Positions 1 through 5,876 of a stretch of DNA of 5,876 bases are shown here, piece after piece (the stretch's first letter is position 1; each line of letters starts with the position of its first letter). Below the pieces are notes generated by a model that made no database searches, was not told where the DNA came from, and was given only the letters and a program-made list of their open reading frames with translations. The stretch comes from Balneolaceae bacterium. GTDB taxonomy: Bacteria > Bacteroidota > Rhodothermia > Balneolales > Balneolaceae. A program made the translations under genes and the position numbers. Location: positions 1 to 5,876 of the forward strand of contig PWFZ01000200.1 in the NCBI GenBank assembly GCA_003555185.1, in the 5' to 3' direction.

Positions 1-1412
1 CCACGGGCCACTACTGCAGCGTGGCTGGTCATCCCGCCGCGTGTTGTGAGGATTCCCTGGGCTGCCGACATCCCGCCAACATCCTCCGGACGAGTCTCAA
101 TTCGAACCAGTATCACCTGTTCATTATTGGCAGCAGCCTCTTCGGCTTTTTCAGAACTAAAAACCACCTTCCCCACAGCTGCCCCCGGTGAAGCGGGCAG
201 GCCTTTGCCGAGAATAGATGTGCCATTTGTTATTTTCTCATCAATCTGGGGGTGAAGAAGCTGGTCGAGATGCCTGGACTCAACCATGCTTTTTACGGCC
301 TTTCTTTTATTGATGAGCCCCTCATTTACCATGTCCGTTGCAATTCGCAGCGCTGCGTGTCCCGTTCGTTTTCCAGTTCGGGTTTGCAACATAAATAGTT
401 TTCCCTTTTGAATGGTGAACTCGATATCCTGCATATTCCCATAATGTTCTTCCAGCTTTTCACCGATTTCCTGCAGGGTTTTATAGCTCTCCGGCATTAC
501 GGTCTGCAGTCTGTTGATATCCTGCGGTGTTCGAATTCCTGCCACCACATCTTCGCCCTGTGCATTTATTAAATATTCACCATAAAGTTTTTTCTCACCC
601 GTGGATGGATTTCGTGTAAAGCAGACGCCGGTAGCGGAGTCATCACCCATATTCCCAAATACCATCGCCTGCACAGAAACGGCAGTTCCAAGCCGGCTAG
701 AGATTTGGTGGATTTTCCGGTATTTAATCGCTCGGGCACTATCCCAGGATTCAAAGACTGCATTGATTGCTTTTTTAAGCTGATCTAAAGGGTCGCTTGG
801 AAATGGAGACCCGGTCTCTATTTGATAAACATCTTTGTACAGTTCCGTCAGCTCTTTTAGACTCTGAGTGTCGAGATCTGTGTCTTCGTCTGCCCCTTTT
901 CGTTTTTTAAGATCTTCCAGGGTCTCTTCAAATTTATCGTGTGGAATGTTCATTACCACATCGCCAAACATATCAATAAATCTGCGGTAGCTGTCGTAAG
1001 CAAATCGCTCGTTCCCTGTATGTTTTGCCAGGGCTTCGACGGTTCGATCGTTGAGTCCAAGGTTTAAAACTGTATCCATCATTCCGGGCATAGAGATGGC
1101 TGCGCCTGATCGTACCGAAATTAAAAGTGGATGAGTTGAATCGCCTAATTTAAGGCCCATCTCTTTTTCTATAGACGTAATTCCCTCCTTTATTTCGTCA
1201 CTCAGACCTTCAGACCATTCACTTCCGTTTGTTGAATAGTAATTACAAGACACGGTTGAGATGGTAAATCCGGCAGGAACCGGTAATCCGATGGATGACA
1301 TTTCCGCCAGGTTGGCTCCCTTGCCCCCCAACAGATCCTTCATGTTTCTATTTCCCTCTGCGGTACCGCCACCGAATTTGTAAACAAACTTCTCTTTTAA
1401 GATTGTACTCAT
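1..1412 (-). CDS. ppdK: Pyruvate, phosphate dikinase, N-terminal 470 residues (3' end outside window)
   Basis: PPDK interconverts pyruvate + ATP + Pi and PEP + AMP + PPi in the cytoplasm, serving gluconeogenesis or PPi-linked glycolysis. The frame is open from ATG at 1412 to the window edge, where two bases of a Gly codon remain. Visible parts are the N-terminal ATP-grasp nucleotide-binding domain, with [12 protein letters not shown] (residues 27-38, K31), [19 protein letters not shown] (101-119) and DIEF...LQTRTGKRT (329-350, E331, Q343, R345). The swivelling phosphohistidine domain follows, with [14 protein letters not shown] (405-418) and [12 protein letters not shown] (459-470), whose H464 is the phosphorylated histidine. 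Spacing from K31 and R101 to H464 matches the Clostridium symbiosum enzyme (K22, R92, H455, from memory). The C-terminal PEP/pyruvate TIM barrel, roughly the second half of a family usually near 870-900 residues, lies outside. AGAG about 5 bases before ATG is a weak ribosome site. No broken motif is seen. PEP synthase is excluded by the PPDK-type N-terminus. Confidence 0.97.
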   Translation of the reverse strand, partial: MSTILKEKFVYKFGGGTAEGNRNMKDLLGGKGANLAEMSSIGLPVPAGFTISTVSCNYYSTNGSEWSEGLSDEIKEGITSIEKEMGLKLGDSTHPLLISVRSGAAISMPGMMDTVLNLGLNDRTVEALAKHTGNERFAYDSYRRFIDMFGDVVMNIPHDKFEETLEDLKKRKGADEDTDLDTQSLKELTELYKDVYQIETGSPFPSDPLDQLKKAINAVFESWDSARAIKYRKIHQISSRLGTAVSVQAMVFGNMGDDSATGVCFTRNPSTGEKKLYGEYLINAQGEDVVAGIRTPQDINRLQTVMPESYKTLQEIGEKLEEHYGNMQDIEFTIQKGKLFMLQTRTGKRTGHAALRIATDMVNEGLINKRKAVKSMVESRHLDQLLHPQIDEKITNGTSILGKGLPASPGAAVGKVVFSSEKAEEAAANNEQVILVRIETRPEDVGGMSAAQGILTTRGGMTSHAAVVAR

Positions 1413-1588
1413 ATTTCTCTTGATTAATGATGTAATTTTTCTTGTTATTAAAGTACTAAAATAGTCAATATGATTCAGAAAAGCGCTACCATGGCGTAAA
1501 TAAATTTTCATATTTGTACGACCTTGTAAGAGTGATGTGCCATCCTTATTATGATCAGGATTTCTAACCTTAGCCTGCAGGATCTTTT
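1413..1588. promoter_or_regulatory. Divergent intergenic region between ppdK and yfcC, weak promoter candidates
   Basis: This 176-base AT-rich gap must carry promoters for both flanking genes. By Bacteroidota -7 rules (TAnnTTTG), the best plus-strand candidate is CATATTTG at 1509-1516 (one mismatch), and the best minus-strand candidate is TATTTTAG at 1463-1456 (one mismatch). Neither has a TTTG-like -33 element at the expected N19 spacing, so both are weak calls. No riboswitch-like structure or strong inverted repeat was seen. Confidence 0.3.
1579..1582 (+). promoter_or_regulatory. Candidate ribosome binding site of yfcC
   Basis: AGGA lies 6 bases before the ATG at 1589. It is a modest Shine-Dalgarno match but the clearest one in this window, and it supports that start. 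Confidence 0.4.
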
Positions 1589-2962
1589 ATGAAATTTAAA
1601 ATGCCCCATACGCTCACCCTACTTTTCTTCTTGATGGTGGCGGCCTTAGTTGCCACGTGGGTAATTCCACAGGGAGCTTTTGACACAGAATTGGTTGATG
1701 GGCGGGAAGTGGTGCTGCCCGGTACGTTTGAAGTGGATGATGAGGCCGAGTTTTTAAATCCAATCACGCTTTTCACAGCTATTCCCAGGGCTTTTGCAGC
1801 TGCGCAGGATATTATTTTCTTCCTTTTTATTATTGGTGGTGTATTGGCTGTAATTCGTAAAACCGGTGCGATTGATGCCCTTCTCGGAAGAATGCTTGAA
1901 CGCTTTGGTGGCAGGCCGGGCACGTTAATTTTTATTACCATCTTTGTGTTTGCCCTCGCTTCCAGTGCAATGGGAGCTTCGGCAGAATATATCCCGTTTG
2001 TATTGATCTTGGCTGCTCTATGTCGAACCATGAAAATGGATACGATGACGGCAGTGGGAATAATCGTGGTTGGATATGGAATTGGATACGGTGCCGCTGC
2101 TTTTAATCAATATACTGTAGTTGTGGCTCAGGGAGTCGCCGGTCTGGACACCTACTCAGGGTGGCAGGTACGGATGGGAATACTGATTCCATTTGTGATG
2201 ATTGGAGCCCACCATGTTTACAGTTATTCGAAAAAAGTCCAGCTCGATCCGGCAACCAGTTTAATGTCGGGGATAGCCCCACCGGAGGCGGGCGCTCCTC
2301 CAAAAGATTATCCGGCACTTTCCATGGTGCATGTTGCGGTATTGGTCTCATTTATTGTTGCCCTAGGAACAGCCGTATGGGGAATAGCCACACAAGGATG
2401 GTATCTGACAGAACTTGGGGCCGCTTTTGTGATTTTGGGAGTGGTTACGGCTATCATCGGACGAATCGGCCCCAGTATGATGGCCAAAGAGTTTGTGATG
2501 GGAGCGAGAGATCTTACCGAAACGGCGCTGTTGGTTGGGGTTGCCCGGGGGATTGCACTCATCATGGAAGACGGGCAGATTTTGCATACTATTGTAAATG
2601 CACTTTCTGTGCCACTTGGCACTGTAGGGCCCGAACTGGCTGCGGTTGGGATGATGATCATGCAAACTATTCTAAACCTTTTTGTACCCTCGGGCAGTGG
2701 TCAGGCTTTTGTAACCATGCCGCTAATGGCGCCACTGAGTGATATACTTGGAATATCGCGACAGATTGCCGTTCAGGCATTCCTTTTTGGTGATGGATTC
2801 GCAAACATGATTGTCCCAACAAACGCGGTACTGATGGGGATCCTCGGAATGGCCGGCGTTCCTTACGACAGGTGGTTCCGATTCTGTCTTCCGTTATTAT
2901 TCAAATTGCTTGCCTTTGCAGCTGTCTGTATGGTGGGTATGGTGATGTTTGGTTTTTCCTGA
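1589..2962 (+). CDS. yfcC: YfcC-family (DcuC superfamily) inner-membrane transporter, substrate unknown
   Basis: A 457-residue polytopic membrane protein of the YfcC branch of the C4-dicarboxylate carrier DcuC superfamily (Pfam PF03606 by recall). Family members are annotated variously as dicarboxylate, amino-acid or basic amino-acid carriers, and the substrate cannot be read from sequence. Hydrophobic segments lie near residues 8-27, 74-90, 111-130, 133-147, 153-172, 194-211, 246-266, 273-292, 310-326, 345-366, 405-423 and 431-455. A polar loop (28-58) follows the first segment. Family-typical motifs are KTGAID (91-96), ARGIALIMEDGQI (319-331), FVPSGSGQAFVTMPLMAP (365-382) and FGDGFANMIVPTNAVLMG (400-417), the last two probably forming the re-entrant substrate region. 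The start MKFKMPHTL fits the short cytoplasmic N-terminus usual in the family. The gene diverges from ppdK and converges on glpR, so it is probably transcribed alone. Low-complexity membrane codon use also produces unsupported open frames on the other strands here. Confidence 0.9.
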   Translation: MKFKMPHTLTLLFFLMVAALVATWVIPQGAFDTELVDGREVVLPGTFEVDDEAEFLNPITLFTAIPRAFAAAQDIIFFLFIIGGVLAVIRKTGAIDALLGRMLERFGGRPGTLIFITIFVFALASSAMGASAEYIPFVLILAALCRTMKMDTMTAVGIIVVGYGIGYGAAAFNQYTVVVAQGVAGLDTYSGWQVRMGILIPFVMIGAHHVYSYSKKVQLDPATSLMSGIAPPEAGAPPKDYPALSMVHVAVLVSFIVALGTAVWGIATQGWYLTELGAAFVILGVVTAIIGRIGPSMMAKEFVMGARDLTETALLVGVARGIALIMEDGQILHTIVNALSVPLGTVGPELAAVGMMIMQTILNLFVPSGSGQAFVTMPLMAPLSDILGISRQIAVQAFLFGDGFANMIVPTNAVLMGILGMAGVPYDRWFRFCLPLLFKLLAFAAVCMVGMVMFGFS

Positions 2963-2976
2963 CTTTAATTTTTAAA

Positions 2977-3007
2977 ACAGTGGCTGTCTTCAGAATTCAG
3001 CCACTGT
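2977..3007. terminator. Hairpin terminator between convergent yfcC and glpR, probably bidirectional
   Basis: A perfect 10-bp stem (ACAGTGGCTG at 2977-2986, CAGCCACTGT at 2998-3007) encloses an 11-base loop. It begins 14 bases after the yfcC stop and, read on the minus strand, 19 bases after the glpR stop. On the minus strand the stem is followed by TTTTAAAAATT, so intrinsic termination is better supported for glpR. On the plus strand the following bases (ATTCCCCTTG) are poor in T, so termination of yfcC there would rely mainly on the stem. Confidence 0.78.
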
Positions 3008-3026
3008 ATTCCCCTTGTAAAGCCCA

Positions 3027-3791
3027 TCACTTCGCAACTGTAACGCGAATACCTTTACTCTCCAGATCGCGAATTACAGACGTTGATGTTTTCTCATCCG
3101 TAATAATATGCTGAACCTGATCAATATTACAAATTCTGCCAAAACCACGCCTTCCAAACTTTGTATGATCTGCAAGTACAACCGTGTATTGCGTAACATC
3201 AATAAACTTCTGATTCAGACTCGCCTCCATTAGGTTGGTAGTGGTTAATCCGTACTCCAGGTCAACACCATCGACACCAAAAAAAAGGATACCGCATATA
3301 ATATTATTCAAAAACTGCTCTGCGTATGGACCCACAACCGAATTTGCGCTTGGCCGTAAATGTCCTCCGAGCTGAGTAATTTCGATATTGTCGCGACCTG
3401 AAAGTGTGAGGGATACATCCAGAGAAGAAGTAATTACATTTATTCTGTTTGTGGGATAAATTTCTTCCGCTAAAGCTGCAACTGTAGTTCCTGACCCGAG
3501 AATAATGGAGTCGTTATCGCCAATTAACTTTACGGCCTCTTTGGCTATCACTCCTTTCTCTTTAGCCTGAACCTTTGCTTTTTCCGAAACCGGACGATCA
3601 CTTGTGTAAGGATTTGAAAGCGTTGCTCCGCCATGAGTGCGGAAAAGTAAATTTTTATCCTCCAAAAGTCTTAAATCCTTCCGGATGGTCACTTCTGAAA
3701 CAGAAAGCTCATCGCTTAAGTCCTGAACATTCACCTTTTTGTGTTCTTTCAGTTTGTTTAATATTATTTTGTGCCGTTCTGATATACCCAT
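3027..3791 (-). CDS. glpR: DeoR/GlpR-family transcriptional repressor, probable glycerol regulon regulator
   Basis: A complete 254-residue regulator, the usual length for the DeoR family. The N-terminal winged helix-turn-helix (about residues 5-57) carries the family signature VSEVTIRKDLRLLEDKNLLFR (31-51) followed by THGGA (52-56). The C-terminal sugar-phosphate sensor domain (about 75-232) has GSGTTVAALAEEI (99-111), ITSSLDVSLTL (120-130), FFGVDGVDLEYGLTTTNLMEA (from 170) and VLADHTKFGRRGFGRI (205-220), as in proteins that bind phosphorylated ligands in an ISOCOT/ribose-5-phosphate-isomerase-like fold. The ATG at 3791 starts the domain directly, with only a weak GAAAG upstream. Its divergence from glpD-glpK makes a GlpR role likely, repressing glycerol genes until glycerol-3-phosphate binds. 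That assignment is by context, since DeoR paralogs for other sugar phosphates look alike. It probably also controls itself through the shared intergenic region. Confidence 0.88.
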   Translation of the reverse strand: MGISERHKIILNKLKEHKKVNVQDLSDELSVSEVTIRKDLRLLEDKNLLFRTHGGATLSNPYTSDRPVSEKAKVQAKEKGVIAKEAVKLIGDNDSIILGSGTTVAALAEEIYPTNRINVITSSLDVSLTLSGRDNIEITQLGGHLRPSANSVVGPYAEQFLNNIICGILFFGVDGVDLEYGLTTTNLMEASLNQKFIDVTQYTVVLADHTKFGRRGFGRICNIDQVQHIITDEKTSTSVIRDLESKGIRVTVAK

Positions 3792-3812
3792 AATTTGCTT
3801 TCAATTTTCGTT

Positions 3813-3843
3813 TTAAAATACAAACCAGTACCATTTCCGCAAA
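3813..3843 (-). promoter_or_regulatory. Candidate glpR promoter (Bacteroidota type)
   Basis: On the minus strand, TTTG (plus positions 3843-3840), exactly 19 bases, then TATTTTAA (3820-3813) resembles TTTG-N19-TAnnTTTG, with the last two bases of the -7 box mismatched. It would give a short leader of roughly 15-20 bases to the glpR ATG. A TTTCG box at 3806-3810 would overlap the start of transcription. Tentative. Confidence 0.3.
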
Positions 3844-3848
3844 ATAAC

Positions 3849-3861
3849 TTTCATAACGAAA
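3849..3861. promoter_or_regulatory. Candidate GlpR operator, inverted repeat TTTC-N5-GAAA
   Basis: TTTCATAACGAAA is a short palindrome. Its first 12 bases match 10 of 12 positions of the core TTCGWTAWCGAA of the E. coli GlpR operator (consensus recalled, not searched). The outer flanks match poorly. It lies between the divergent glpR and glpD starts, where a shared operator is expected. The match to a distant organism's operator could be coincidence in AT-rich DNA. Confidence 0.35.
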
Positions 3862-3872
3862 TAACTCGAAAC

Positions 3873-3890
3873 TATTGAGTGTTGTCAATA
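3873..3890. repeat. Inverted repeat TATTGA-N6-TCAATA in glpR-glpD intergenic region
   Basis: Perfect 6-bp arms (3873-3878 and 3885-3890) flank a 6-base spacer, an 18-bp dyad of the size bound by dimeric repressors. It sits in the middle of the divergent control region. No T-tract follows, so it is not an obvious terminator. Its function as an operator is an inference. Confidence 0.4.
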
Positions 3891-3950
3891 AGCTTTAATA
3901 TTTTATAAAATGGCTTTTTGATGGGTTAATGGCATTTTCGGTCGGTGTCA

Positions 3951-3981
3951 TTTAATTTCGTTTGTATTTCATATACTTTTG
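3951..3981 (+). promoter_or_regulatory. glpD(K) promoter, Bacteroidota type
   Basis: TACTTTTG at 3974-3981 is a full match to the -7 consensus TAnnTTTG, and TTTA at 3951-3954, exactly 19 bases upstream, matches 3 of 4 bases of the -33 TTTG. The expected transcription start is near 3986-3990, leaving a leader of about 50 bases before the ATG at 4037. A TTTCG box at 3956-3960 lies between the two promoter elements, where a bound repressor would block polymerase. Confidence 0.6.
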
Positions 3982-4036
3982 CTTTATAATATTATTAGAT
4001 CATGTTAAAACAGTTTCCACAGCATATATTACAGAT

Positions 4037-5626
4037 ATGGACAGAGAAAAAAGATTTAAATACTTAAAAGAGAGCCACGACAAAGTTTGGGATATCATTA
4101 TCATTGGAGGGGGAGCTACGGGGCTGGGCGTTGCACTGGATTCTGTTTCGCGCGGGTTAAGCACACTGCTTCTTGAACAGTCGGATTTTTCGAAAGGAAC
4201 ATCCAGCCGCAGTACAAAGCTGGTTCACGGCGGAGTACGATATTTGGCACAGGGAAATATTGACTTGGTTCGGGAGGCATTGCGGGAGAGGGGATTATTA
4301 CAGGAAAATGCACCACATCTTGTCCAAAACGAAGTTTTTGTAATCCCCAACTATACTTATTTCAACAAAATATTCTACTCCGTTGGTTTAAAGACATACG
4401 ATCTGCTATCCGGAAAACTGAGCCTCGGTAAATCGAAAGGAATCTCGAAGAAGGAGACCATCTCAAGAATTCCCACCATCAAACAAGAGGGATTAAAGGG
4501 AGGGGTTGTCTACCATGACGGACAGTTTGATGACTCAAGACTTGCCCTGAATGTTGCACAAACGGCGATGGAGCAGGGTGCCGACATTTTTAATTACATG
4601 AAAGTTACCGGCCTTTCAAAAAACGGGGAAGCCATTTCTGGCGTAAAAGCAAAGGATATTGAAACCGGTAAAGAATTTACGTTCAATGGAAAGTCAGTTA
4701 TTAATGCCACAGGAGTTTTTGTTGATGAGATTATGTCGATGGATAAGCAGGATCACATAAAAACAATCCGGCCAAGCCAGGGCGTACATGTTGTACTCGA
4801 CAAAGAGTTTATGCCGGGTAAAGACGCTATCATGATCCCAAAGACAGATGACGGGCGCGTGTTGTTTGCCGTACCATGGCACGATAAAGTGGTTGTGGGC
4901 ACAACAGACACCCTCCTTGATGAGTATAGCTTAGAGCCAACGGCTCTTGAAGAAGAAATTGATTTTATTCTAAGCACCGCAAAAAAATACCTGAATAAAG
5001 CCCCGGAAAGAAAAGATGTTAAGAGTGTATTTGCCGGGTTGCGACCGCTGGCAGCCCCTAAAGGCGGGTCCGGTAAAACAAAGGAGATCTCCAGAAGCCA
5101 TAAAATTATTGAATCTGATTCCGGCCTGATCACTATTACAGGCGGGAAATGGACCACCTTCCGAAAAATGGGTCAGGATACCGTCGATAAAGCGGTGAAA
5201 ATTCACAAACTGGAAGCTAAGGAGAGCAGCTCAGAGAACATGAAAATACACGGCGCTACAGATAACGTTGATTTCAGTGATCCGCTCTATTTTTATGGAA
5301 CTGATAGATCCGGCCTTGAAAAATTAACTGATAATAATCCGGGTTTGGGAGATAGAATCAACGAAAATTATCCCTATATAAAAGCTCAGGTGATTTGGGC
5401 CGTACGCCATGAGATGGCACGAACCGTGGAGGATTTCCTTGCCCGCAGAGTACGAATCTTGTTTTTAGATGCCCGTGCCGCTATTGATATGGCAGAAACT
5501 GTAGCAATATTGATGCAGCAGGAGTTAGATAAAGACAAAAAATGGGCTAAAGATCAAACATCAGAATTTATTAAGCTTGCTAATCGATATTTACTCGAAG
5601 AGTACAATCCGACCATTTCCAGTTAA
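4037..5626 (+). CDS. glpD: Aerobic-type FAD-dependent glycerol-3-phosphate dehydrogenase
   Basis: Oxidises sn-glycerol-3-phosphate to dihydroxyacetone phosphate, passing electrons through FAD to the quinone pool as a peripheral membrane enzyme. From ATG at 4037 it has 529 residues, usual for the family. Visible parts are the FAD-binding Rossmann motif IIIIGGGATGLG (20-31) with E47 for the adenine ribose, the family signature GTSSRSTKLVHGGVRYL (54-70), HDGQFDDSRLAL in the middle, GTTDT (288-292), FAGLRPL (332-338, R336) and the C-terminal FAD motif TGGKWTTFRKM (from 368). The GlpD-type C-terminal domain carries RHEMARTVEDFLARR (457-471). The frame stays open upstream to TTG at 3962, but that extension would start inside the promoter and encodes an unrelated hydrophobic stretch, so it is not used. 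No Shine-Dalgarno is evident. glpK follows after 24 bases, indicating an operon. Confidence 0.96.
   Translation: MDREKRFKYLKESHDKVWDIIIIGGGATGLGVALDSVSRGLSTLLLEQSDFSKGTSSRSTKLVHGGVRYLAQGNIDLVREALRERGLLQENAPHLVQNEVFVIPNYTYFNKIFYSVGLKTYDLLSGKLSLGKSKGISKKETISRIPTIKQEGLKGGVVYHDGQFDDSRLALNVAQTAMEQGADIFNYMKVTGLSKNGEAISGVKAKDIETGKEFTFNGKSVINATGVFVDEIMSMDKQDHIKTIRPSQGVHVVLDKEFMPGKDAIMIPKTDDGRVLFAVPWHDKVVVGTTDTLLDEYSLEPTALEEEIDFILSTAKKYLNKAPERKDVKSVFAGLRPLAAPKGGSGKTKEISRSHKIIESDSGLITITGGKWTTFRKMGQDTVDKAVKIHKLEAKESSSENMKIHGATDNVDFSDPLYFYGTDRSGLEKLTDNNPGLGDRINENYPYIKAQVIWAVRHEMARTVEDFLARRVRILFLDARAAIDMAETVAILMQQELDKDKKWAKDQTSEFIKLANRYLLEEYNPTISS

Positions 5627-5876
<250 letters not shown>

Noticed and set aside
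1..1412. Possible frameshift or pseudogene in ppdK, because short open frames occur on both strands here
   Set aside because: Translating the minus strand codon by codon from 1412 to base 3 gives one uninterrupted frame with all expected motifs at family spacing. The short frames are shadows.
1481..1496. Palindromic words AGCGCT and CCATGG before yfcC
   Set aside because: They are short self-complementary words with no longer dyad around them. The pairing CGC/GCG across them is only three bases, too weak to call an operator or hairpin.
1570..2031. A 153-codon minus-strand open frame opposite the start of yfcC
   Set aside because: It lies antisense to a clearly conserved membrane protein, its product resembles no known family, and its Ala/Ser/Thr/Ile/Lys-rich composition is what antisense of hydrophobic codons gives.
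2161..2742. A 193-codon plus-strand open frame inside yfcC
   Set aside because: It is a shifted frame of yfcC, rich in Gly, Cys and Trp with no recognisable domain, while the main frame retains all family motifs.
4753..5157. A 134-codon minus-strand open frame inside glpD
   Set aside because: It is antisense to conserved GlpD motifs and has no family resemblance or ribosome site.

Overview
The window reads as an ordinary stretch of central-carbon and glycerol metabolism from a moderately AT-rich bacterium. The organism is most likely in the Bacteroidota/Balneolota-type group. That is an inference from three things: Shine-Dalgarno signals are weak or absent before most genes, the glpD promoter fits the Bacteroidota pattern (TTTG-N19-TAnnTTTG), and the proteins have the general look of that group. 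No rRNA, tRNA, CRISPR array, mobile element or phage gene is visible.

Layout from left to right. (1) Bases 1-1412, minus strand: the first 470 codons of pyruvate, phosphate dikinase (ppdK), cut by the window edge just after the catalytic histidine loop. (2) Bases 1413-1588: a divergent intergenic region. (3) Bases 1589-2962, plus strand: a YfcC-family (DcuC superfamily) membrane transporter of unknown substrate. (4) Bases 2977-3007: a strong hairpin between convergent genes, probably a shared terminator. (5) Bases 3027-3791, minus strand: a DeoR/GlpR-type repressor. (6) Bases 3792-4036: a divergent control region with a good glpD promoter, repeated TTTCG/CGAAA boxes and an inverted repeat. 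(7) Bases 4037-5626, plus strand: FAD-dependent glycerol-3-phosphate dehydrogenase (glpD). (8) Base 5651 to the right edge, plus strand: the start of glycerol kinase (glpK).

The right half is a compact glycerol-use unit. GlpK makes glycerol-3-phosphate, GlpD oxidises it to dihydroxyacetone phosphate and passes electrons to quinone, and the divergent DeoR-type regulator probably represses both itself and glpDK until glycerol-3-phosphate or a similar sugar phosphate appears. PPDK interconverts pyruvate and PEP, so it links the same triose-phosphate pool to gluconeogenesis, but nothing in the sequence shows co-regulation. I found no convincing undescribed system. The most useful observations are the phased TTTCG/CGAAA boxes in the glp control region and the need to place the glpD start at 4037 rather than at the upstream in-frame TTG.
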